Assembly (NCBI GenBank): GCA_945870835.1
Contig: CAMBTV010000005.1
Location: forward strand, 1 to 32,470
Length of the DNA stretch: 32,470 nucleotides
Reading direction: 5' to 3'
From: Chitinophaga pinensis
GTDB taxonomy: Bacteria; Bacteroidota; Bacteroidia; Chitinophagales; Chitinophagaceae
A program made the position numbers and the translations under genes. This document shows, piece after piece, positions 16,803 through 24,933 of the stretch. Numbering within the stretch: the stretch's first letter is position 1; each line of letters starts with the position of its first letter. The notes below the pieces were generated by a model that saw only the letters and a list, made by a program, of their open reading frames with translations, was not told the DNA's origin and did not search any database.

Positions 16803-17828
16803 ATGCGATCTATCATTTTTTTAACCAGTCTTCTTTTTTTCTTTACAGGAAATATTAAAAGTCAGGGATCAGTAGAAAAGGCCAATCAATTTATTAGCCA
16901 ACTCAATGAATCCCAAAAATTAAATACTCTTTTTCCTTTTGATGGAGAAGAGCGTTACAATTATCATTTTGTACCCTATGAAAGAAAGGGAATAACATTC
17001 AATGAAATGAATGCCGATCAAAAAAAGACTGCCTTTGATTTATTAAAAACTTGTTTGAGTGAGGCTGCTTATAACAAGACCAAGGAAATCATGCAACTAG
17101 AAAATGTTTTGATTGAATTGGAAAAAAGAAAGCCAGATGATCATTTCCGTGATCCAGGGAATTATCATATTTCAATTTTCGGTATCCCTTCTGCTAAAAC
17201 GATTTGGGGATGGCGTTTTGAAGGACATCATATTTCATTTAATTTTTCTTTTGACAAAAAAAATCTTAGCTCAGGGACTCCTGCTTTTTTAGGTACCAAT
17301 CCAGCAATCGTTTTGAGTGGTTCTAAAACAGGCACTCAAGTTTTAAAAGATGAAACCGATAGAGGGTTTGCTTTATTAAATTCTCTTTCTAAAACTCAAT
17401 TACAAAAAACAATCATTGATACGGTTGCCTATAAAGATATCTTGAGTTTTGATAAAAGAAATGCGATGTTGGGAGATCCCGTAGGAATTAAATACAGCGA
17501 TTTAAATAAGAGTCAGCAAGCACTTCTTTTAAAACTAGTCAGCGCCTATGTTCATCGTTTTACTACCCTATTTGCAGACAAGATGTTGAAAGAAATTCAA
17601 GAGGCTGGACTCGACAAACTTTGGTTTGCATGGGCTGGACATACCAAAGCTGAAATGGGAAATGGCAATGGTTCTTATTATCGAATTCAAGGTCCTACTA
17701 TTTTGATTGAATACGACAATACACAAAACAATTCAAACCATATTCACTCTGTACTTCGTGATTTAAAACATGATTTTGGTGGGGATGATTTATTGGAACA
17801 TTATAAAAATGATCATGCTGCTCATTAA
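16803..17828 (+). CDS. Secreted DUF3500 protein
   Basis: A 341-residue protein with a signal peptide (hydrophobic 4-18, cleavage near IKSQG). The rest matches DUF3500: FDGEERYNYHFVPYERKG early, FGIPSAKTIWGWRFEGHH in the middle, and a His/Asp-rich end (YDNTQNNSNHIHSVLRD, HDFGGDDLLEHY). No reaction is established for the family to my knowledge. The repeated His, Asp and Glu near the C-terminus suggest a metal or polar active site, which is inference. It is divergent from the keto-sugar cluster and might belong to the same regulon, but it has its own terminator. Confidence 0.88.
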   Translation: MRSIIFLTSLLFFFTGNIKSQGSVEKANQFISQLNESQKLNTLFPFDGEERYNYHFVPYERKGITFNEMNADQKKTAFDLLKTCLSEAAYNKTKEIMQLENVLIELEKRKPDDHFRDPGNYHISIFGIPSAKTIWGWRFEGHHISFNFSFDKKNLSSGTPAFLGTNPAIVLSGSKTGTQVLKDETDRGFALLNSLSKTQLQKTIIDTVAYKDILSFDKRNAMLGDPVGIKYSDLNKSQQALLLKLVSAYVHRFTTLFADKMLKEIQEAGLDKLWFAWAGHTKAEMGNGNGSYYRIQGPTILIEYDNTQNNSNHIHSVLRDLKHDFGGDDLLEHYKNDHAAH

Positions 17829-17857
17829 TTACTGCGAATCAATTGAAGCCTAATTTT

Positions 17858-17890
17858 AAAAAATGTCATCTGATTTAGATGACATTTTTT
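17858..17890 (+). terminator. Intrinsic terminator after the DUF3500 gene
   Basis: A 14-bp stem (AAAAAATGTCATCT / AGATGACATTTTTT) with loop GATTT and a following T run, 29 bases after the stop codon. Confidence 0.92.
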
Positions 17891-17956
17891 TTGGGAATTA
17901 TTTTTTAGAAAGCGTTCATCTACAAATATCTGTTATCCATTTTTTCTGAAAAATAA

Positions 17957-17983
17957 AAGCCCCCTAAATTATTTAGGAGGCTT
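17957..17983 (-). terminator. Intrinsic terminator after dapD
   Basis: A 12-bp stem with one mismatch (AAGCCCCCTAAA / TTTAGGAGGCTT) around a 3-base loop. Read on the minus strand it ends in a T-rich tail, 18 bases after the dapD stop. Together with the DUF3500 terminator it separates two convergent genes. Confidence 0.85.
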
Positions 17984-18001
17984 AAAAAATCAATTTAATT
18001 T

Positions 18002-18832
18002 CTACACCGATACATTAAAATCTCTCAATGCATCATTCAAACTTGTTTTAAGATCTGTAGAAGGTTTGCGTTGTCCAATGATTAGGGCGCATCCTACTCC
18101 AAATTCACCTGCAGGGAATTTCTTAGTATAAGATCCAGGGATCACCACACTTCTTGCTGGAACCCTTCCTTTCATTTCAACAGGCTCGGCACCGCTTACA
18201 TCAATAATTTTGGTTGATTGTGTCAATACTACATTGGCACCCAACACCGCTTCTTTTTCTACCCTCACTCCTTCTACTACTATACAACGGCTTCCAATAA
18301 AACAACCATCTTCAATGATCACTGGACTTGCTTGCAATGGCTCTAATACACCACCAATGCCTACACCACCACTCAAATGAACCCCTTTGCCTATCTGGGC
18401 ACAACTTCCAACTGTAGCCCAAGTATCGACCATAGTACCTTCATCTACATAGGCTCCAATATTTACATAAGAAGGCATCAATACTACATTCTTAGCCAAA
18501 TAAGCACCATACCTTGCCACTGCATGGGGAACGGCCCTTACTCCCAGTTCCGCATAACCGCTTTTTAATTTCATTTTATCATAAAACTCAAAGGGAGGCA
18601 ATACCATCGTTTCCATTTGCTGAATAGCAAAATACATGAGCACCCCTTGTTTTACCCATTCATTTACCTGCCATTCAAGACTACCATCAGCACTAGTGCC
18701 AACAGGTGAAGCAGTACGAAGTCTTCCTTTGTCTACCTCTTCTATAACTGCTCTTACAGCATCAGCGTATTTTTTGTCTTTCAATAATTCCCTGTCTGCC
18801 CAGGCGGCTAGTATTAATTCCTTTAATTCCAT
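18002..18832 (-). CDS. dapD: Tetrahydrodipicolinate N-succinyltransferase
   Basis: Transfers a succinyl group from succinyl-CoA to tetrahydrodipicolinate in the succinylase branch of lysine and meso-diaminopimelate synthesis (cytoplasm). The 276-residue protein has an alpha-helical N-terminal domain (~1-95) and a left-handed beta-helix of hexapeptide repeats (~100-240), with GSCAQIGKGVHLSGGVGIGG and EDGCFIGSRCIVVEGV as clear repeats. Length matches the family. Its pathway partner dapB is 10 kb away on the other strand, so the genes are not in one operon. The start is preceded by a -7-like element about 38 bases upstream. Identity is secure. Confidence 0.96.
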   Translation of the reverse strand: MELKELILAAWADRELLKDKKYADAVRAVIEEVDKGRLRTASPVGTSADGSLEWQVNEWVKQGVLMYFAIQQMETMVLPPFEFYDKMKLKSGYAELGVRAVPHAVARYGAYLAKNVVLMPSYVNIGAYVDEGTMVDTWATVGSCAQIGKGVHLSGGVGIGGVLEPLQASPVIIEDGCFIGSRCIVVEGVRVEKEAVLGANVVLTQSTKIIDVSGAEPVEMKGRVPARSVVIPGSYTKKFPAGEFGVGCALIIGQRKPSTDLKTSLNDALRDFNVSV

Positions 18833-18869
18833 AGTGATTATTATTTAGATTTATTTTAATATCAGGTGT

Positions 18870-18877
18870 GCAAGATA
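18870..18877 (-). promoter_or_regulatory. Candidate dapD -7 promoter element
   Basis: On the minus strand this reads TATCTTGC, close to TAnnTTTG, 37 bases before the dapD start codon. The same octamer precedes the divergent glycosyltransferase gene. No clear -33 element is seen. Confidence 0.35.
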
Positions 18878-19031
18878 CAAAAAGATAAAAATTTAGTTGC
18901 GAAGGATTTGTTCACCGAGTTGGCTGTTGAAAAAATCAATTTTGGTTATTAGAAAATAAATAATCATACATTAAAAATCACCGTCAGCGCCTGTACCTAC
19001 TTCCAAGCCAAACGAAACCACCTGTTTTTTA

Positions 19032-19039
19032 TATCTTGC
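19032..19039 (+). promoter_or_regulatory. Candidate -7 promoter element of the glycosyltransferase gene
   Basis: TATCTTGC lies 22 bases before the start codon and continues with ACC, nearly the same as the dapD element (TATCTTGCACACC). No clear -33 element is seen. Confidence 0.4.
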
Positions 19040-19061
19040 ACCTAATTAAGCAATCAATAGT

Positions 19062-20210
19062 ATGAATATAGGGTACGATGGTAAAAGAGCTTTTCAAAAC
19101 AAAACGGGACTAGGTAACTATTCTCGATCTTTGCTTAGTATTTTAAACCGCTATTTCCCCCAGTTGCAATACACTTTATTTGCACCTAAAAAAACTAATT
19201 TATTTGATATTGACTCTTACCATAATTTTCAAACCATACAACCCCCAAATTTTTTTTATAAAAAATTGCCTTCCCTTTGGCGCAGAATAGGAATTGTAAA
19301 ACAGATTGATCAAGCCCATTTAGATATTTATCATGGGCTAAGCAATGAGTTACCGAAGAATATTGAAAAATTAAATATTAAAACTGTTGTCACTATTCAC
19401 GATCTTATTTTTGAACGATTTCCTAAAACATATCATTTAGATGAACGCTACACTCACCGATGGAAAATAAAAAGAGCCTGCAAAATTGCAGATGCGGTTA
19501 TTGCCATCAGCGAGCAAACAAAAAATGACTTGATTGAATTGTACGGAGTATCTCCACAAAAAATAACTGTCTGCTATCAAAGTTGTAACCCAATTTTTGA
19601 AAAAACAATCAGTGAAATAGAAAAGAATAATGTTAAGAAAAAATATCAGTTACCCGATCAATACTTTTTATTTGTAAGTTCAATCACTGCAAGAAAAAAC
19701 CTGATAGCCATCTGCAGAGCTATGATTATTTTAAAAGATACCCTTGCTATTCCACTGGTAATCATTGGAGATGGGAAAATCGAAAAGAATGAAGTAAAAC
19801 AGTTGATGAAAGAAAGTGGTATAGAGCATAGATTGCTCTTTCTAAATGAATTGTCTGCAGCAAAAGAAGACAGCTTTACCAGTGCAGCAGATTTTCCGGC
19901 AATTTATCAGCAAGCGCTTGCCCTTGTATATCCTTCCATTTTCGAAGGGTTTGGTTTGCCAATATTAGAAGCCATGTGGAGCGGATTGCCTGTCATTTGT
20001 AGCAGCGTTTCAAGCATGCCAGAGGTTGCCGAAGATGCGGCCTTGTATTTTTCACCTGAAGATACCAATCAACTTGCCCAACATTTACAAGCGATTGCAT
20101 CAGATCAACAACTAGCTAAGATTTTGAAAGATAAAGGACGAGAGCAAGCAAAAAAATTTAGTACAGAAAACTATGCCAATCAAATAATAAAAATTTATAA
20201 AAGTTTGTAA
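19062..20210 (+). CDS. Glycosyltransferase family 4 (GT-B fold)
   Basis: A 382-residue cytoplasmic glycosyltransferase that moves a sugar from a nucleotide-sugar donor to an unknown acceptor, likely for an envelope polysaccharide or glycolipid. The N-terminal half has GLGNYSRSLL and YHGLSNELP; the C-terminal donor domain has LFVSSITARKN, then EGFGLPILEAMWSGLPVI around residues 292-309, the E-x7-E signature of retaining GT4 enzymes. It overlaps the next gene by one base (TAATG), so the two are translationally coupled. No other polysaccharide genes are near, so the acceptor cannot be guessed. Confidence 0.93.
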   Translation: MNIGYDGKRAFQNKTGLGNYSRSLLSILNRYFPQLQYTLFAPKKTNLFDIDSYHNFQTIQPPNFFYKKLPSLWRRIGIVKQIDQAHLDIYHGLSNELPKNIEKLNIKTVVTIHDLIFERFPKTYHLDERYTHRWKIKRACKIADAVIAISEQTKNDLIELYGVSPQKITVCYQSCNPIFEKTISEIEKNNVKKKYQLPDQYFLFVSSITARKNLIAICRAMIILKDTLAIPLVIIGDGKIEKNEVKQLMKESGIEHRLLFLNELSAAKEDSFTSAADFPAIYQQALALVYPSIFEGFGLPILEAMWSGLPVICSSVSSMPEVAEDAALYFSPEDTNQLAQHLQAIASDQQLAKILKDKGREQAKKFSTENYANQIIKIYKSL

Positions 20211-20782
20211 TGAGTCAATTTTTAAATGACATAGAAAAATGTAATGAGGTGCTAAAAATGGGAGGATTGATATTGTATCCTACTGATACAATCTGGGGTA
20301 TTGGCTGCGACGCGACGAATGAGCAAGCAGTCGCTAGAATTTATGCGCTCAAAAAAAGAATTGCCAGTAAATCAATGATTGTATTGCTTGCTGAAGAAAA
20401 AGAATTAACGAAATATATAGTGCAGCCTAATCTTCAAATATTTGATTATATCAAAGATGTATCCAAACCTACCACTGTAATATATGAAGGGGCAACAGGC
20501 GTAGCAAAAAATTTAGTAAATGAAGATGGAACGCTTGCAATTAGAATAGTAAAAGATAAGTTCTGCGAACAATTGATACAGTTATTTAAAAAACCCATTG
20601 TATCTACTTCAGCCAATCTATCTGGTTATCCATCGCCTGCTATTTTTACTGATATCGATATAGAAATAAAAAACGGTGTTGACTATATTGTACAACACCG
20701 TCAGGATGATATTAATTTAGCTGCCCCTTCAGCAATTATAAAGTGGAATAACAATGGCATTCCCACTATCATTCGGAATTAA
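20210..20782 (+). CDS. Sua5/YrdC-type L-threonylcarbamoyladenylate synthase
   Basis: Makes threonylcarbamoyl-AMP from threonine, bicarbonate and ATP, the first step of the t6A modification of tRNA position 37. The 190-residue protein is a YrdC domain only, without the C-terminal Sua5 domain. Motifs: GGLILYPTDTIWGIGCDA at 18-35, ALKKRIASKSM near residue 46-56, and STSANLSGYPSP near 130. The start codon shares its A with the stop of the glycosyltransferase gene. Its stop lies one base from the stop of the convergent outer-membrane gene, with no terminator between. Could also be a YrdC paralogue (YciO type) of unclear role. Confidence 0.92.
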   Translation: MSQFLNDIEKCNEVLKMGGLILYPTDTIWGIGCDATNEQAVARIYALKKRIASKSMIVLLAEEKELTKYIVQPNLQIFDYIKDVSKPTTVIYEGATGVAKNLVNEDGTLAIRIVKDKFCEQLIQLFKKPIVSTSANLSGYPSPAIFTDIDIEIKNGVDYIVQHRQDDINLAAPSAIIKWNNNGIPTIIRN

Positions 20783-20783
20783 T

Positions 20784-21374
20784 TTAAAAAATTGCTAAGC
20801 CAATTCCAATCTGAATACTTTGGCTTTTCCAACTGTCCACTTTGTCAATGTCATTTAAATTACTTAGCCCTAAAGCATATCTACCATAGATACTAAATTT
20901 TGAAGCCTGTAATTGCAAACCAGCTAGTACACTAAAATCACCAGTCTTAAAAGCATTCTTCCCATTTTGTAATAAAGTTTCATTTTTACTCATCAAGATA
21001 GAATACTGTGGACCTGCCTGAATGGTAAGGACGTTAGAAACTTTGTAACCTATTAAGACAGGAATATTAATGTAATTTAATTCAATTTTAGACTGTGTAG
21101 ATCCCAAAAAGCTACTGTAAATAACCCTAAATTGGCTAGAAGTATCTTGCTTAACCTGACTAAAAAAAACTTCCGGCTGAATGAACAATTTATTTCCAAT
21201 TCCCGCTTCTAAAAATCCACCAATATGGTAGCCGAAAGTAAATTTATCAGAAAAAGACTGTCCCGACAATTTGTTCATATTGGCTCCACCCTTAATACCA
21301 AGATGGACAGTTTGAGCATTTAAATTTGACAAGAATAATACTGAGAGAAAAAACAGAAGAAGATATGTTTTCAT
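20784..21374 (-). CDS. PorT-like outer-membrane beta-barrel protein
   Basis: I start this at the internal Met (196 residues, MKTYLLLFFLSVLFL) instead of the longer 205-residue ORF, because a proper signal peptide begins there and the extra nine residues are polar. Cleavage is likely after NLNAQ. The mature part opens with VHLGIKGGANMNKL, typical of PorT-family barrels, alternates polar and apolar residues, and ends in Phe (IGIGLAIF), the usual C-terminal barrel signal. It probably sits in the outer membrane as a small barrel of about eight strands. Function within this large family is unknown. It lies downstream of another barrel gene on the same strand, 85 bases apart. Confidence 0.85.
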   Translation of the reverse strand: MKTYLLLFFLSVLFLSNLNAQTVHLGIKGGANMNKLSGQSFSDKFTFGYHIGGFLEAGIGNKLFIQPEVFFSQVKQDTSSQFRVIYSSFLGSTQSKIELNYINIPVLIGYKVSNVLTIQAGPQYSILMSKNETLLQNGKNAFKTGDFSVLAGLQLQASKFSIYGRYALGLSNLNDIDKVDSWKSQSIQIGIGLAIF

Positions 21375-21459
21375 AATTTTATTTTTATTTACAATAATCA
21401 TTACAACTTATATGCCAATGATTCAAAAAGACTTAATAATATTGAAACGAATTTTTGAG

Positions 21460-22449
21460 TTAAAAAGTATAACCAACCGTTAACATAAATATAGAAGTTG
21501 TTTTTTCGGTACTATTAGAACCAACATAATAATCTAAGTAGTACTGAGGTTCTATATTCAGATTTCCAATTGAATAGCTTAAATTTAAATTAAGACCAAT
21601 AGACTGAACATTAAATTTGCTAGTTTGTGTACGAGGCGGTCTACGCTTTTTGGATTGCATTCTAAAAAAATTACCCCCACCCATCGAGGCTGCATTGGTT
21701 AAATGAGTCACTGTATAAGTTCCGGAACCTGCATTAACCATCAGTGATGGACTAAAAATTATACCATCAGATTTGTCGAAAACGGAATTCCATAAAAAAT
21801 CATGACCAACAGAAAATATAGTGTAAAATGAACTAGTTTTATAATCTAAAGTGTCATAAAATTGCCTTTGAATCCCATTGATTAATGTATCCTTATTATT
21901 AACTTCTCCATAGGCACCATTAGAAAAACCCAAAGCAATGGAAGGTTTTAGCCAAGACTTTTTATAACCAACAGAAGAATAAAAATCATTTAGTACCGTT
22001 GATGAAAATTCAGAATATTTATTCTTTACAAAATAACGAGTAAAGGATATTCCCAATGAAATATTTTCATTTCCAATTAAACTATAGGAAGGAGAAAGTG
22101 AATATTGATTAAAGCCAAAGTCATTGTTATCTCTATGAACATTTGCACCAGCTGTAATACCTAAGCCAGTTTTGTTAAAATAAGAAATTGAAGGTGAATA
22201 TACCACTACGGATGACTTACCATGACTAGCATTCAAAGACTTATTATTAGGATTGTACAGACGATTTCCAAATCCTACACTCGCATAAAAATAACTAACT
22301 GCCTTTTCATCAGAGCCTAACAAATTCTTTAACTGGTTTTCTAACTCAATTGAATCCTTTTCAGAAAGACTTTTCTCTGGCTGAACCTGAGCATAGGATT
22401 TGGATACTATGATTGTAAACGTAATCAAACAAAGGAATAATGAACGCAT
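21460..22449 (-). CDS. Predicted outer-membrane beta-barrel protein, function unknown
   Basis: I place the start at the internal Met (329 residues, MRSLFLCLITFTIIV), which gives a clean signal peptide ending near SYAQ; the 344-residue ORF adds 15 Cys- and Ser-rich residues that spoil it. The mature protein has repeated strand-like stretches (SYSLIGNENISLGISFTRY, LNLNLSYSIGNLNIEPQYYLDYY) and ends in Phe (LTVGYTF), so it is likely a barrel. A basic patch, KKRRPPR, probably lies in a loop. I do not recognise the family. A -7 promoter element lies about 130 bases upstream, back to back with that of the helicase gene. Confidence 0.75.
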   Translation of the reverse strand: MRSLFLCLITFTIIVSKSYAQVQPEKSLSEKDSIELENQLKNLLGSDEKAVSYFYASVGFGNRLYNPNNKSLNASHGKSSVVVYSPSISYFNKTGLGITAGANVHRDNNDFGFNQYSLSPSYSLIGNENISLGISFTRYFVKNKYSEFSSTVLNDFYSSVGYKKSWLKPSIALGFSNGAYGEVNNKDTLINGIQRQFYDTLDYKTSSFYTIFSVGHDFLWNSVFDKSDGIIFSPSLMVNAGSGTYTVTHLTNAASMGGGNFFRMQSKKRRPPRTQTSKFNVQSIGLNLNLSYSIGNLNIEPQYYLDYYVGSNSTEKTTSIFMLTVGYTF

Positions 22450-22572
22450 ACAACTAGATGATTTATAGTTTTGACAACAAAAATTACAATGCAATATCCA
22501 TCAATTTATTTAAAAGATAAAAAACGAACTGCCTCACATTTAATAAAAATGCTATTTCTAAAAAATAAGCAT

Positions 22573-22580
22573 TACATTTG
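22573..22580 (+). promoter_or_regulatory. -7 promoter element of the DEAD-box helicase gene
   Basis: TACATTTG matches TAnnTTTG exactly. It would give a leader of about 130 bases before the helicase start codon. The -33 element is unclear (TTTC at 22555). Confidence 0.5.
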
Positions 22581-22588
22581 CAAAATTA
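22581..22588 (-). promoter_or_regulatory. -7 promoter element for the minus-strand barrel gene
   Basis: CAAAATTA reads TAATTTTG on the minus strand, an exact TAnnTTTG match, directly abutting the plus-strand element. It would serve the outer-membrane protein gene starting at 22449. No good -33 element is visible. Confidence 0.4.
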
Positions 22589-22693
22589 TTTATAACGAGT
22601 ATTGCATGAAGTGCCCAAAAGGCTGTTGAGATAAGTAACTTTAGATTTTTTTTAGTAGGAATTAAGTAGCGCAACAACAGGAAGATAGCATAT

Positions 22694-22719
22694 CATGTAA
22701 ACACAAAATCATTTACATG
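22694..22719 (+). promoter_or_regulatory. Hairpin enclosing the helicase start codon
   Basis: CATGTAAA at 22694-22701 is exactly complementary to TTTACATG at 22712-22719, with a 10-base loop. The ATG start codon is the last three bases of the stem. In RNA this would bury the start; in DNA it is a 26-base palindrome that could be an operator. Function is inference. Confidence 0.45.
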
Positions 22720-24504
22720 AATGCATTTGAAGCCTTAGGCTTAAACGAACAGTTAGTACAAGCAATTACAGAAATGGGATTTGAAACTCCCACCCCCATC
22801 CAAGAAAAAGCCATCCCCGTTTTATTATCAGGAACAACCGATTTTGTAGGCTTAGCCCAAACCGGTACTGGTAAAACTGCTGCTTTTGGATTACCCCTTT
22901 TACATTTAATTGATGTCAGTCAAAAACATCCCCAGGCGCTTATTGTGTGTCCAACAAGGGAATTGTGTTTGCAAATTTGCAATGACTTAATGAATTTCAA
23001 AAAACACGTGAAAGGCTTAAATGTTGAGCCAGTTTATGGTGGCGCCTCCATTGTAATGCAAATACGTGAATTAAGAAAAGGTGTTCAAATAGTGGTCGCT
23101 ACTCCAGGTCGTCTAATTGACCTTATTGAAAGAAAAGCGATTGACTTACAAAAAGTAAAATATGTTGTCCTAGATGAAGCAGATGAAATGCTGAACATGG
23201 GCTTTAGAGATGATATTGACTTTGTTCTAAAAAACACAATACTTAGAGAAAGTATTTGGCTGTTTAGCGCAACAATGCCTACAGCTGTAAAAGCAATTTC
23301 TAAAAACTTTATGACTAACCCTATAGAGGTTACCATGGGTAAAAAGAACACAGCAAACGTAAATATCGATCACCAATATTTCATTACACCCGCACATAGT
23401 CGTTTTGATACATTAAAACGTCTAGTAGATTTTAATCCCGGAATGTACGGCGTAATTTTTACTCGTACCAAAGCCGATGCACAAGAAGTAGCTGAGCGCC
23501 TAGTAAAAGAAGGCTATGATATTGAAGCACTTCATGGCGATCTTACACAGCAACAAAGAGATAAGGTAATGGGCCGTTTTCGCGCTAAAAGCATACAGCT
23601 TTTAATTGCTACCGACGTGGCCGCAAGAGGTATTGATGTAGATGGCATTACCCATGTAATCAATTTTGAATTGCCAGATGATATTGAAGTATACACTCAC
23701 CGAAGTGGTAGAACTGCAAGAGCTGGAAAAAGCGGTATTTGTATTACCATCTGCCATAGCAGAGAAGCTTACAAAATAAGATCGATCGAAAAAATGATTA
23801 ACGCACAATTCCATCGCCTTGATATTCCAAGTGGTAAAGATGTTTGTCGCAAACAGTTTTTTCACTTCATGGACAAATTAATGTCAGCTGATATTTCTAA
23901 TGGTGAATACGAAAATTATTTACCTGATCTACAAGAAAAATTTGCAGACGTTAGCAAAGAAGATGTTTTGAAAAGAGTAGCTGCGCTAGAGTTTAATCAT
24001 TTCTTGAAATACTATCAAAATTCCGAAGACTTAAATACCAAAACAGACTCAAGAGAAAGAAGAGATAGTGGAAGAGATGCAGGTTCATATGAAAGAAAAG
24101 AACGCAGTAATTTTAGTAGAACAGTCGACAACGGCTTTAGTAGATTATTTATCAATCTAGGAACTAAAGATGGTTTTTACAAGGCCAGCTTTTTGCAATT
24201 CATTTTAGATGAAAGTAATTTAAATAAAGAGGTGCTAGGAAAAATTGATATCCGTGAAATGAATGCATGGATAGAAGTTGATAAAGCAGCCTCAGCAAAA
24301 ATGATCAAAAGTTTGGATGGAAAAAAATACAACGGACGCCTAGTAAGAATGAATGAGGCAGACGGTGGATTTAAAAGACCCTCCGATGAAGGAAGAAGCG
24401 ATAGAAGTTCTAGAAATGATGGAGGCGGAGATAGAAGTTCTAGGGGTGATAGCGGAAACAGAACTGAGGGAAGGAAGAGAATTCCATTGAGAGATAAAAG
24501 ATAA
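22717..24504 (+). CDS. DEAD-box ATP-dependent RNA helicase with DbpA-type RNA-binding domain
   Basis: A 595-residue helicase for RNA unwinding, of the DeaD/CsdA-DbpA kind linked to ribosome assembly and cold adaptation. Motifs in order: Q motif FEALGLN...PTPIQ (4-29), Walker A AQTGTGKT (47-54), PTREL (79-83), TPGR (129-132), DEAD (153-156), SAT (184-186), ARGIDVDGITHV and HRSGRTARAG in the second RecA domain. The C-terminus holds a DbpA RNA-binding fold (~470-550: FSRLFINLGTKDGFY) and a Gly/Arg/Ser/Asp-rich tail (~555-595) with a short internal repeat. The start codon is inside a hairpin and the leader is long, hinting at post-transcriptional control. A strong terminator follows the stop. Confidence 0.95.
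   Translation: MNAFEALGLNEQLVQAITEMGFETPTPIQEKAIPVLLSGTTDFVGLAQTGTGKTAAFGLPLLHLIDVSQKHPQALIVCPTRELCLQICNDLMNFKKHVKGLNVEPVYGGASIVMQIRELRKGVQIVVATPGRLIDLIERKAIDLQKVKYVVLDEADEMLNMGFRDDIDFVLKNTILRESIWLFSATMPTAVKAISKNFMTNPIEVTMGKKNTANVNIDHQYFITPAHSRFDTLKRLVDFNPGMYGVIFTRTKADAQEVAERLVKEGYDIEALHGDLTQQQRDKVMGRFRAKSIQLLIATDVAARGIDVDGITHVINFELPDDIEVYTHRSGRTARAGKSGICITICHSREAYKIRSIEKMINAQFHRLDIPSGKDVCRKQFFHFMDKLMSADISNGEYENYLPDLQEKFADVSKEDVLKRVAALEFNHFLKYYQNSEDLNTKTDSRERRDSGRDAGSYERKERSNFSRTVDNGFSRLFINLGTKDGFYKASFLQFILDESNLNKEVLGKIDIREMNAWIEVDKAASAKMIKSLDGKKYNGRLVRMNEADGGFKRPSDEGRSDRSSRNDGGGDRSSRGDSGNRTEGRKRIPLRDKR
24400..24443 (+). repeat. Short direct repeat in the helicase tail
   Basis: The 14-mer GATAGAAGTTCTAG occurs at 24400-24413 and 24430-24443, 30 bases apart. 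It codes for two DRSSR units in the low-complexity tail and keeps the reading frame. It looks like a local duplication. Confidence 0.8.
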
Positions 24505-24512
24505 ATTATCAT

Positions 24513-24560
24513 ATTCAATAAAAAATGCCTCGAATAAATTCGAGGCATTTTTTATTGAAT
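24513..24560. terminator. Intrinsic terminator after the helicase gene
   Basis: A perfect 22-bp stem (ATTCAATAAAAAATGCCTCGAA and its complement) with a TAAA loop. The GC core is followed by six Ts in the 3' arm, and the A run in the 5' arm makes it usable from both sides. It starts 8 bases after the stop codon. The stem is longer than needed for termination. Confidence 0.93.
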
Positions 24561-24716
24561 GAGCTATTGGAAGTAAATTTAAAATCTTATTGAAATGGAA
24601 TTAATTTTTTAAATAGAATATCTTCAAAAATTCCTAAGCGCCCTTTCGGAAAAGCTTTTTAGTTTATTAAAATTTAGGCATTTAGGGCTGGGATTTCCTT
24701 CCGAAATAGATTGCTT

Positions 24717-24907
24717 TTACTTTTTTGCCTTGATGCAAAAAAGTAACAAAAAAAATCAATCCTGCGAATAAAAAGGCTGAAATTTTAACTATCAGCCTAA
24801 AATCAAGGAACTCGCCGGTAGAGTAATTTACTTTTAAGGGTTTGCCGGCTCAGACAGCCTTGATTTTTTAACGGCTGATAATTCAAATTTCTAGCACTTT
24901 TTATTCG
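24717..24907. repeat. Nested intergenic inverted repeat (REP-like)
   Basis: This part of the gene-free stretch 24561-24930 holds two structures. First, a perfect 12-bp hairpin TTACTTTTTTGC / GCAAAAAAGTAA (24717-24746, 6-base loop). Second, a long imperfect inverted repeat with outer arms CGAATAAAAAG (24765-24775) and CTTTTTATTCG (24897-24907), then paired inner blocks ATCAGCC / GGCTGAT, AAAATCAAGG / CCTTGATTTT and GCCGG / CCGGC. The pattern of a hairpin followed by AAAATCAAGG ... CCTTGATTTT resembles dispersed intergenic repeats I have seen in Bacteroidota genomes. No ORF with support lies in it. Whether copies exist elsewhere in this genome cannot be seen here. Confidence 0.8.
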
Positions 24908-24933
24908 AAGGCGTCAAACAGCGGATCTACTTG

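Noticed and set aside
17933-17941. TTATCCATT, a DnaA-box-like 9-mer
   Set aside because: A single imperfect match to TTATCCACA between two terminators; no cluster or AT-rich unwinding element with it.
23005-23010. CACGTG core resembling a parS site
   Set aside because: Only one half (CACGTGAAA) fits the parS palindrome and it lies in helicase coding sequence.
24177-24548. 123-aa minus-strand ORF
   Set aside because: Shadow of the helicase low-complexity tail; leucine/serine-rich from the reverse complement of the GD/RS repeat.
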